Below, one piece after another: positions 29,136-37,633 of a DNA stretch of 38,758 nucleotides (positions are counted from its first letter, which is position 1; every line of letters starts with the position of its first letter). The notes under the pieces are model-generated. The model saw only the letters and a list, made by a program, of their open reading frames with translations, had not been told where the DNA came from and did no database searches. Both the position numbers and the translations under genes were made by a program. The stretch is taken from contig PJRA01000509.1 in the NCBI GenBank assembly GCA_016987375.1, positions 519,221 to 557,978 on the forward strand, given 5' to 3'. This DNA comes from Brachionus koreanus. Lineage: Eukaryota > Rotifera > Eurotatoria > Ploima > Brachionidae.

Positions 29136-29756
29136 ATGAAAATAATTTTAAAAGCATTTTGTTTGCTTGTAATTTTCATTCATCTAGTGGACTGTTCTTT
29201 GGTTAGACCGAAGAGAAAATTGGCTAGTCTCGAAGAATTTGAATATATTGATCAAGAAAATTCCAATAATTTCATTAGATGCAAGGAGCATTCGGAAGCC
29301 GAAATGAAGCGCTTCTATGAAAAAAGTATTAGATTGAGTATGGAGAAAATATTGGATGCAATCGAGTTCTATCCGCCTGTTCAGGAAAAATATGCCAGAA
29401 ACATAATAAATGCTAGCGAAATGAATCCAAACATTAATTATCTAATACATGGAAACACAAATTGCTCGGTAAACAAGCAAACACCTTGGCAAGAGAACCA
29501 AATTTCGATATGTCCTTATCATTTTGTTGAGCTAAGACGCCAGAATAGGTACCCGTTCGTAATCAAACGAGCAGTTTGCAATTGTAAGTCTTGTTTGGAT
29601 GTTAAAAGTGATTTTTTAAAGTGTTTGCCAAATTATATTGTTAAACCTGTTCTAATCAGACACATGTGTCTCTCAAATGGTTATTATGGTTGGAAAAGAG
29701 CGTTTGAGTATATTCCAGTGTCTTGTTCATGCAAGCATTTGATGCATGTTGATTAA
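29136..29756 (+). CDS. Interleukin-17-like secreted cytokine
   Basis: A single-exon frame of 206 aa from ATG 29136. The first 20 residues (KIILKAFCLLVIFIHLVDCS) are a good signal peptide; RPKR at about 24-27 resembles a furin site, so a propeptide is possible. The C-terminal half follows the IL-17 cystine-knot pattern: an ICPYHF segment, QNRYPFVIKRAVCNCKSCL (Asn-Arg-Tyr-Pro about 137-140, Cys about 148, 150, 153), CLPNY, VLIRHMC, GYYGW and VSCSCKH (Cys about 197 and 199). This corresponds to the family's NRYP..I..A.C.C..C and V.CTC blocks. The protein would signal through IL-17-receptor-type (SEFIR) proteins. The upstream in-frame ATG at 29097 would add 13 residues but lies before the expected transcription start. 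AATAAA occurs at 29870-29875. Confidence 0.85.
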   Translation: MKIILKAFCLLVIFIHLVDCSLVRPKRKLASLEEFEYIDQENSNNFIRCKEHSEAEMKRFYEKSIRLSMEKILDAIEFYPPVQEKYARNIINASEMNPNINYLIHGNTNCSVNKQTPWQENQISICPYHFVELRRQNRYPFVIKRAVCNCKSCLDVKSDFLKCLPNYIVKPVLIRHMCLSNGYYGWKRAFEYIPVSCSCKHLMHVD

Positions 29757-29869
29757 ATTGTTACTTATACGATTATCAGGGATTAATTGTACATTTTAAA
29801 TTTTGTTTAATAATTTTCCATTTAATTTCACATCTCAGGTCGTTTTTTAGTATTTGAAAATTTATATTT

Positions 29870-29875
29870 AATAAA
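29870..29875 (+). terminator. Poly(A) signal AATAAA of the IL-17-like gene
   Basis: Canonical AATAAA about 115 nt after the stop codon at 29756, in A+T-rich sequence. Confidence 0.5.
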
Positions 29876-29938
29876 GAATAATTTGAAATTAATTTTTATT
29901 TTTTTTTAATTTTATCTTTTATTGAATACTAACTTTGT

Positions 29939-30510
29939 TTGATTAATTTGGCGATTCAAAGATTTTATTTAGCTGAAAATGATTCACAATCAAGCTTGCA
30001 TAACCTTTGCACTTACAGTTGCGAAAATTCGACCAGCATGGAAATCAACCAAATACAGCAAGGAATACAACTAAAGCTGTACAACTCTGTAGTAAAAGCA
30101 GCGCGGTTGTACGAAAGTGAATGCTGTGAGATGCGTGAATCTGACAAAAAAATGTCTGAAGACCTTCCACACTGGAAGCCTTCGGAAGATTCTGGGGATA
30201 CACTAGCCTGAAATTCAGAGCCATTAGGTCAATGTATTAAGAACAAAAGACTGCGATGGCTTGGATATGTACATAGGCCATAAATGGCTCCTCAATCGAC
30301 AAAATTACAGAATCACAGAAAAGAGCTCATTGAAATGGGAATGGAGAATGAAATCGGGAGAAGCAACGGTAAAGGCAAAAGATTATCTTGAGTTGAAATC
30401 AAAAGTAATGACTCCATGTTTGACAAGGAGTGGACAAGGAAAAAAAACACGCCAAACCATAATAACTGGAAGCACAGAAATCTATTTAAATTTTGAAAGA
30501 GAATAATCAG
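29939..30510 (+). pseudogene. Decayed LINE C-terminal fragment, copy 2
   Basis: The plus-strand reading contains QLKLYNSVVKAARLYESECCEMRE, the post-RT segment of animal LINEs (LYNSVVKSVLLYGSE.W), then KNKRLRWLGYVHR and KELIEMG in shifting frames. Nucleotides 30131-30400 are closely similar to the reverse complement of 35830-36070. The 81- and 90-codon open stretches here are fragments of this fossil and not host genes. Confidence 0.8.
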
Positions 30511-30624
30511 TTTTACTGTAAAAACAACTTAGACAAATAATTTCGATATATAAGTATCTAAAGTTCGATTTCATTGAAATGGGCGATGAAGTCCTTTTAG
30601 CACTTATAGACTTGAGTTTATATA

Positions 30625-30905
30625 CCGTATTTCATCAAATAAAAGAAAAGTTGGGCCATCAAAGTGTTTCTTTAATTCGAAAATATTTTAATCTAAAAAA
30701 GTAACTTGAATAAAAGAAATTTATACATTTTTTTTCTTCTATTGGAAACAAGAAAGTACATGTTTTACATAGTAAACCAGTGGTGAATTTTCTTTAAAAC
30801 GAGTCACTTTTTTTGTAGAAAAGCAATTCAAATAAAAAGAAATTTTTGACTCAAATACTAGCAAATTTCTTCGAATTGTGGTTAATTGTATTTGATGAAA
30901 TACAG
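30625..30905. mobile_element. MITE with 17-bp terminal inverted repeats and TATA flanks
   Basis: The left end ccgtatttcatcaaata (30625-30641) and right end tatttgatgaaatacag (30889-30905) are inverted copies with one mismatch. Both flanks are tata (30621-30624, 30906-30909). A TA/TATA target suggests a Tc1/mariner-type non-autonomous element. No coding sequence is visible. Confidence 0.7.
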
Positions 30906-31093
30906 TATAATTGGTTATATCAGTTAACTTAGTCTGTATAGATATTTTTAAAATCTTGATTGAAACTAATAAAACTGTATTTAAAAAAATCTTAATTTAA
31001 TGATTCGTTTAAGTTCTACTTGAGTACAATCAATTAATATTTTTACTTAACAGATAAGCTGAGTATTTTTTATTTATTTTTTACTGTTCTATA

Positions 31094-31493
31094 ATGCAAT
31101 CTTGTCCTGTTTCTATTAACATTGAGACTTATAATCGAAAAAAGTTTCCTGAATATACACTGGTATACATTGCGAATTTATTAGAACCGTAAATCAAAAA
31201 TAATAGACGATTTTAATTTTGATGAATCCTCATTTTACATGTGCTGCCCTGGTAGCTATACAATTGATCATCGTGAAACTATAAAACTAAAGGCAAGTAA
31301 AAATCAATTTAAATAAATTTTTTCTAACAGATTAATTTTTGTTAGTTACATCTAGTGTAAAAGAGTAGAAGTAGAGTACAATGACCAAAATTCATGGCTT
31401 TCTTGTCAAAAATGTGAAAATTGGATTTGTGGAAATTGTTGGCCAAAAGGATTGAAGACAAATCAGTCATTTTATTGCAATATATGTATCTAA
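31094..31493 (+). pseudogene. PHD-like zinc-finger gene fragment with GC-AG intron
   Basis: ATG 31094 opens MQSCPVSINIETYNRKKFPEY... to a TAA at 31190. An overlapping frame from 31185 encodes DDFNFDESSFYMCCPGSYTIDHRETIKLK up to 31292. There AAG|gcaagt looks like an optimal GC donor; the acceptor ctag is at 31352-31355, giving a 63-bp intron. The second exon (31356-31493) encodes CKRVEVEYNDQNSWLSCQKCENWICGNCWPKG...YCNIC and a stop, a Cys-rich PHD/ZZ-like finger. The join is in frame, but linking the first ATG needs a one-base shift or an unseen exon. It may be a decayed gene or the Cys-rich tail of a transposon protein. Confidence 0.4.
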
Positions 31494-31632
31494 AGATTTT
31501 GTTACTAATTTTATAATTAAAATTTTTTTTTGTCTTTTTTTTAAACGAACAATAGTCTAATGTAAATAAATTTTTATTTGATTTCTTTAATTTACCTATT
31601 TAGTAAAATTTGAAGACATAAATATATTTTTA

Positions 31633-31791
31633 GTGACATGTCACTAATGTCGAGACAAATATTTTGTAAAAAAGTCAATTTTGGGCTATTTTCGAAAATA
31701 GTGACATGTCATTATATCGTTTTTTAAACCAGCGTTCGATATTTAGCGACATGTCACTTTAGTCGGGTATTCGAAGTTTGTGGCATGTCGT
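31633..31791. repeat. Array of four GTGACATGTCAC-like palindromes
   Basis: Copies at 31633-31644 (gtgacatgtcac), 31701-31712 (gtgacatgtcat), 31746-31757 (gcgacatgtcac) and 31780-31791 (gtggcatgtcgt). Start-to-start distances are 68, 45 and 34 bp. Each is followed within a few bases by a tcg or cg. A single similar site, tgacatgtcgtg, occurs at about 38354 in the intron of the RRM gene. Confidence 0.7.
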
Positions 31792-31869
31792 TAAAATCGA
31801 GATTATACGTTATATTCAAATAGTTATTTAATTCAAAAATTAAAATTTTTATTTAAAAAAAGGTTTCTT

Positions 31870-32190
31870 GAAAAATAGGATGAGTTTCGAAGTCTGTCAA
31901 ATGATGAGGAACTACTTGGCAACGTCAGTCAACTTTACTAACCAAATTAAGGTGGTCGACCGTGGTATGTGAAGGTCATTTGATAATTGGCAAGTAATAA
32001 GCTTGGAGTTTTCTCTACAGCCGTACAAAGCAAAGCATTCTGATTGAGAATTGCTGGTCTACTTGACCCTTTCTTTCTATAGGGGCTGGTATCAGCAAAA
32101 GTAGAATTTCACTAGTAACTGTTATTGCTGATGGGCAATTTTTCCAATAATTACATAACAGTGCCAAAATTTCAAATTTTTTTTTTAGAG
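31870..32190 (-). pseudogene. Decayed Tc1/mariner transposase N-terminal fragment
   Basis: The minus-strand reading contains ERKGSSRPAILNQNALLC, then VEKTPSLLLANYQ, resembling the second helix-turn-helix of Tc1/mariner transposases (GRP followed by a helical R/K-P-S-L segment). Nucleotides near 32110-32170 (ctagtaactgttattgctga) match 7185-7200 (caagttactgctattgctga) in the mariner fossil of USP intron 1. Stops interrupt it. Confidence 0.45.
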
Positions 32191-32659
32191 TCTCGATTTA
32201 ATTTTACCTAGTCATTTTATATCCTTAGTTTGATGATAATTTTAGCTAATTTTAATAAAAATAATTATTAAAATAATTTATTAAATGATATGAAAATTAA
32301 TTTGAAAAATAAAAAAACTGCAGTGCCATAACATTTCCATGGGCAAATACTCAAATATTTACCAGTGCATTACAGCCATATATATCGCAATATACAGACC
32401 AAAGATAATGATTATTTCAACTAATCGAGAATTTTCTTAACCATATAAAATTTTGGATGACATATGAATGAAACTTTTTTTTAAAAGAATGCAAATTGCA
32501 GTTTATTTATACATTTTGATAATTTTTAGAGATTTTAAAAATTCTTTAAGCAAGCATCTCGTAAAGAAAGACTTCTTTTTTGGCACGACATCTTTCTTTA
32601 ACTGTATTTTTATTCTTCCTCTGAATAAAATTTAAAAAAAATATAAATTTTTTATTTAT
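32191..32659. other. A+T-rich intergenic, 3' side of the SLX9-like gene
   Basis: No gene is recognised. On the minus strand several AATAAA words occur just after the stop codon at 32660 (forward tttatt near 32641-32660), plausible poly(A) signals. Confidence 0.35.
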
Positions 32660-33651
32660 TTATTTTTTAAATGTTTTTTTTAAAGTATCCAAAGGATTTT
32701 TTGTGAATTCAGAATAATCTAAAAGTTGATTGAACAAATTAATGTCTTGGTTCCTTTGAAAAAAATTATATTTCAAAAGCATTTAAAAAAACGCTAAAAT
32801 GTAAAAAACTTACGATGTTTTATTTCTAATTGATTGTCTCTGAGTAACTTTATTTTTTTGGTTAATTAAATTTTTTTCTCGCTTCTCTTTACGAGACAAA
32901 TTTGGCAAATTACTAGTCTTGTCCTCAAATAAAACACATCTATCTTTTTTTTCCAAAGAATCAATCATTGGCTTCATGTCTCCAGTTATAACTGTTTTTT
33001 CTCTTTTTGCCTTGTCAACTTTTTCTTTTAATTGATTTTTTATTAATCCAATACCTTTAGAATTTTCAATCAAATATAGATATTAAATAAAAAGTTAAAT
33101 CAAATATTTTACGCTCTTGCCAAACATTATTTTTTAATTTATTTTTTGCTTTTTTTGAAATATTTTTCGACTTTTTAATTGACAATAGACCTTTTGACTT
33201 TGGGTCCAATTTTTTAATAGCATCAGTGGGCGTGTTATTTTTTAATATAGATTTTAGCATTGAATTAGTCAAACGACCGGTTCCATTGACAAAATTTAAC
33301 TCCTCTTCTTTACCAGCTTCATCAGACAATTTTATTTGCTTCAACAAATTATTTTTTATCGATTCGTACTTTTCTTTATTCGGATCATCTAGCTTTTTAT
33401 TTAACTGATAAAAAAAATTTAATTTTTTTTCATTTTTATTTTAAACAAAATAAAAATACTTTTGCCAAAGGCAGCTTATTGTCCTTTTTGAATTTTTTAA
33501 ACTGCACTTTTTTCACAAGACCCATTTTTTTAACTTCGTCGATTTCATCGATATCATTTTCTTCAAAATTATTCTCTGCAGAATTTATCTCAGAATTCTT
33601 TTTCTTTGAATTCGATAAGCTATTATTCTTCAAGTTTCTTAGCTTACCCAT
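32660..33651 (-). CDS. SLX9: SLX9/FAM207A-like ribosome biogenesis protein (four exons)
   Basis: Predicted exons 33651-33460, 33404-33113, 33054-32814 and 32753-32660 (192 + 292 + 241 + 94 nt) join in phase into 272 aa, with introns of 55, 58 and 60 bp. The protein starts MGKLRNLKNN and is Lys-rich throughout, as nucleolar proteins often are. KREKTVITGDMKPMIDSLE in exon 3 corresponds to the family's VVGDLHPLRDAL block, followed by LSRKEKREK. The last exon, too short to notice as an open frame, gives DINLFNQLLDYSEFTKNPLDTL, matching the family's final F..L...F..NPL..L motif. SLX9 assists maturation and export of the small ribosomal subunit in yeast. The phase fit of all four exons plus the two conserved blocks makes the call fairly strong; paralogous Lys-rich proteins are the alternative. 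Confidence 0.7.
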
Positions 33652-33721
33652 TTTTCTAAATCTAAAAAAATATGCAAATATAGCTAGAAAAGTAAAAAAT
33701 TATTAAAGAATAATTTTCATT
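33652..33721. promoter_or_regulatory. 70-bp divergent intergenic region
   Basis: The SLX9-like start codon (minus) and the NHL-protein start codon (plus) are 70 bp apart, so both 5' UTRs and core promoters must share or overlap this A+T-rich interval, unless translation or transcription starts elsewhere. Confidence 0.6.
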
Positions 33722-35336
33722 ATGAATTGTAGTTTGAATAAAAATCATTTAGTTTGCAATAAACCAGTCGAAGTTAAATGCGGAGAGAACCAGGCTTATG
33801 TGGCGTGCCATGATTGTGTGCTAAAAGAAGCTGATTATTCAGGTTTGTTTAGATGCAGATTTTGTTCCAATGACCACCATGTAAATTCATTAGAGCCTAA
33901 AGAATTTGGTTCTGTAAGCAAACCGGAACTTCAAAAGATCATATTTGATTTGTTAAAAGTTGGAAATACACTTCATTCAAGCTTTAAAAGTATTTGATTC
34001 TTATTTTAGTCAATTTTTTTTATTCTTAATTTTAAAAGCTAAACTAAATGAGAATTATCGTAAAAATTTACTAATTATTGAAAGTGAAGATGTAAAGCAA
34101 GATTTTTTAATCCGACTTGAAATATATAATTTGGAATTGGACAATCTAGAGTTGAAACTAACCGATTCTATTGATAAATACAAGTGTAGAGAACTTGGTC
34201 ATAATTTAGAGAAAAAGGAAATATTAAAAAGCTTACATTTGAATGATGAAAATATTTCAAATCACATTTTTATGAATCAAAAATGCAAATTATACGAACA
34301 ATATTTGAAAAATTTAAGTAAATTTGTTAATTTAGACCCACTAAATTTAAGACTGAAAGACAAAAAAAATGTCAGTATCCAAGATAGGCCGATGAGGTCC
34401 TTAATCGGATTTCTCCATGGTCCAGTGAGTACTCGTTCTATCACAAAAGGACTTCATTTGACGCCCTCTGTTAGTATAGTGGATTTAAGCTGCTTTGTAA
34501 AAAGTTCATGTGGTCTTGCTGAAATTCATGATGGAAAAAAATGCTGCTTGGCTTTGACAGATTATGCTGCTAATGATATCAAAATAATGTCAAAGTATGA
34601 TTCTTATTGTCTTACCGACATTGACATAATTTCCCGTGACAACTTTCGCTTGAACAAATTCAAATCTTTTTATGGCATTTGTTCAGACTTTGAATCAAAC
34701 AGACTTATCAGGTTAATGGATCAGAATCAGAATTTGTATGCTTGTGATATGGAACTGCATCGAGTTATCATATTTGATCAACAAGTTACTAAAATACGTC
34801 GTATCATAAGCCATGTACCTGGTGGTGAAAATGAGGAATTTGAATGTCCAAGAGACATTTGCTATTATGATGGATTTTTTTATGTTCTTGATCAAGGAAA
34901 AAATGTTATTAATATATTTCATAGGAATGGGGATTTTTTCAAAAATTTTTATTTTAATAAATCAGAAGTTACTGCGAAAAATCCTTGGAGTGTAAAAGTT
35001 GGGTTTAATAGAATAATTTTAATCGATTGGAAAGAAAAAGTGCTCATTTTTGATTTTGACTTTAAATTAATAAATACAATTCAAATTGATTCGGTTTTAA
35101 GTATGTGCTTAATAAATGATTATGATGATGAAGAATTACTAGTTTTTTTCCATTGTGAAAATGGTCGCATATCTGGCTATAGAATAAAGTGTAAAGAAGC
35201 AACTTTTGATTTAGTTTTTGATCAGTACTTTAAAAAACTAAAATATAGGTCTGAGTTCATGCTGTTTACATCATCACAACATTTTGTTTTATCTTTAGGA
35301 TGGAACAAATCATTAGCGATCATAGATTTTGCTTGA
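33722..35336 (+). CDS. Zn-finger / coiled-coil / NHL-repeat protein (TRIM-like, two exons)
   Basis: Exons 33722-33989 and 34039-35336 join over a 49-bp intron (AAAA|gtattt ... aaaag|CTAAAC) to 521 aa. The N-terminus (about 3-52) has a Cys/His pattern (C..H..C..C, CHDC, CRFC..DHH) that could bind two Zn ions, like a RING or B-box but not a clean match to either. Residues about 90-200 are Lys/Glu/Leu-rich and probably coiled coil. The C-terminal half looks like an NHL beta-propeller: YACDMELHRVIIFD, FECPRDICYYDGFFYVLDQGKNVINIF, NPWSVKVG. This is the architecture of TRIM2/3/32-type proteins, which act as ubiquitin ligases or RNA-binding regulators; ligase activity here is uncertain because the Zn site is atypical. 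AATAAA at 35406-35411. Confidence 0.75.
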
Positions 35337-35809
35337 TTTCCTTTAAATTTCTTATTTAATTTTCAATTTAATGTATTTATTTCAGCCTATTTATTTTTGT
35401 TTTAAAATAAAATATTTAAACTATATTGAATCTTATATTGTGAATAAATATTTTGAAATGAAATTAGATTTTTGAAAAATTTGATGAAAGGTCCCAAAGA
35501 TATAGAGCATAAAAAAGATGTCAAATTAACACCGGTCCTTTGAGTGTTAAAAAAAAATTAGTTTTTTTAATTTTTTAAATTTAATTCTTAAAATATTTAG
35601 ACATTTAATAGATTAATTTTTATTAAATATTAAGAAATAATTAGATTTTTTTTAGGTACAAGCATTTATTTCAAGATCTTAAACAAGCAATATTTGTTTT
35701 TTAACGGAATCGGAGAAATAAAAAAAAAAAACAACAATAACAAAATCAAAAACAAACAGCATATTAAAACATAAAAAATTGAAATTTTTTTTTACCTTAT
35801 TCACTCCTT
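35337..35809. other. 3' flank of the NHL gene, A+T-rich
   Basis: Contains the AATAAA at 35406-35411. ccggtcctttgagtgttaa near 35531 resembles ccggtttttgagtgttaag near 3827 inside the decayed LINE, perhaps a shared repeat word. Otherwise nothing is seen. Confidence 0.35.
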
Positions 35810-36100
35810 GTGGAGCATAGGGTATTTACTATTGCTTATGTCCTTGCTTCTCCCGATGTCATTCCCATTTCAATTAGCTCTTTTCTGTGATTCTGTAATT
35901 TTGTCGATTGAGGGGCCTTTTATTTTCTTTCATTCTATGTACATATCCAAGCCATCGCAGTCTTTTGTTCTTAATACATTGGCCTAATGGCTCTGTATTT
36001 GTTCTTTTGTATAAGTCAGTCTCAGGTCAGTGTATCCCCAGAATCTTCCGAAGGCTTCCAGCAAACGCCTCTTAGAATGCTTTCTGTTTTTTGATCTTCT
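35810..36100 (-). pseudogene. Decayed LINE C-terminal fragment, copy 3
   Basis: The reverse complement closely matches 30131-30420, including cagagccattagg.caatg, aagactgcgatggcttggat and cgacaaaattacagaatcac. It encodes KNKRLRWLGYVHRM and NRQNYRITEKS in decayed frames. It retains about 25 bp missing from the copy at 30210. Confidence 0.8.
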
Positions 36101-37500
36101 TCTTACAAAAATATATGAATATCTTGTATAATTTTTTATGAATAGAAAGTTTATAAAGGCTTTTTTAATGAAAGAATAAAGCATACTTAAAAAAATTTAT
36201 TTGAAAAAAGTTAGATTTTTATAATCAAATTGTTTTGTATTAAATTTTTTACTTATTTTTACTTAAAAAACATTAAAATAGATTTTGCAGAACGAATTTT
36301 AGATCTTTAGCAAAAATTTAAATACACTTTTAGATTATTATGGTTCTTTTTCTTTTGCAAATTTAAAAGGACTAAATACTCTAAAAACTATGTTTGTGCA
36401 AGATTCAGACTGTAAATACTTTATAAAAACATTTCATAGTAGTACCACAGTTCAAATAACCCTATTAATGGTAAAAATAAGCAGAAATTATCATTGTTCA
36501 AACAAAAACAACTTAATGCTTAGCATTTAATTTTTTTATTTATTTTTGTACAAACGAATTTGAAGCTCTCCAACAATTGTGCAATTTATTGCAAGTTTTA
36601 TCTAATGCTTTTTTAATGCTGTGCATTTTACATAAAAATAAAGACTTTTTGGAGAGTTATTTGTACAAATTTGTTTGCATATATTTCTACAAAATGTCCT
36701 GTTTGCAAAGCCATTTTTTTCACAATTAGAAAAAAAATTAAATCGATTTTACTTTTTGTACTGTAAGTTTTGTTCTAAAATTTCACATTGCCATTTTTTA
36801 CACTTTTTAAAAATTTTTAAATCTGAATGAGAATCAGCTAGAAAATTAATAAAAAAAATAGAAATTTAAATTTTTTATTTATAAAAATATTTTAATGTCA
36901 TTTATTTGATTAATTAGATTTAGTTTCATAATTTATAGACTATTTTTTAAGCTATTGTGTTCTCTAGATGCAAAATACCTGCAACATCTAATCAAAAATT
37001 ATGTACTAATTATCTTAAAACTTTTTTTAAAATAAAGTATCAAAATTAAATGTTTTAGGAAAATTCATTTTAATTATGATAAACATGTATGGCCCAATAT
37101 TTTAAAGAATGAATGAATATAAATTTTTTTCTTTATTAGTGTAACTAACATTACAAATAAACATATTAACTAACAAATAAAGAAAAACTTAATTAGCTTG
37201 ATAAAGAAATTTTTTAATTTTTTCAAGAATTTGTTTCAATCATCTGTTTCAGAAAAAAAATAGCTTTAATTAATCATAAAATATGTAAAGTTAATTTTGC
37301 TCACTATTCAGTCAAACAAGCATCATTACTCATTCATTTTCTAGAATTTGGCTTTTCGCCCAAAAACTAAACTAAAAATTATAATATTCTTCATCTATAA
37401 AAATATAAACTTAAAACTAGACGCCCTGTTCTTTTTATTGTACACGAATTGTTATATATGTTGTATTTTTTACTCTTTTAATATACATATATATCTATAA
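36101..37500. other. A+T-rich intergenic with one MITE copy
   Basis: Apart from the palindromic element at about 36540-36730, no gene or clear structure is seen. Confidence 0.35.
36540..36730. mobile_element. Palindromic MITE-like element, family B copy 2
   Basis: Shares ttgtacaaacgaatt, tgtgcaattt, gtgcattttaca and ttgtacaaatttgt, in the same order, with the element at 12297-12517. Its arms are more diverged and the left end appears truncated. Confidence 0.65.
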
Positions 37501-37518
37501 GTATATCAGCAACAAGCT

Positions 37519-37528
37519 TATATATAAG
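37519..37528 (+). promoter_or_regulatory. Candidate TATA box of the RRM gene
   Basis: TATATATAAG lies about 108 bp before the ATG at 37634, which would give a 5' UTR of roughly 80 nt. Other TATA-like words occur nearby (for example 37480-37497), so the choice is tentative. Confidence 0.35.
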
Positions 37529-37633
37529 CACATACTTGCCAAAAAAATAAAAAAGTTAAACAAGTTAATATCATTTCGACATTTTGTTTTGAATTAAAGA
37601 AAGAAAGAAAAAAGGTAAAAAAAATTGCCGAAA

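Noticed and set aside
31633..31791. CRISPR array
   Set aside because: The repeats are only 12 bp, palindromic and unevenly spaced in a eukaryotic genome. No CRISPR array is present anywhere in the window.
35984..36184. 66-codon minus-strand frame with basic stretch RRRSKNRKHSKRR
   Set aside because: It overlaps the decayed LINE tail in a shifted frame; the real similarity is in the other frames.
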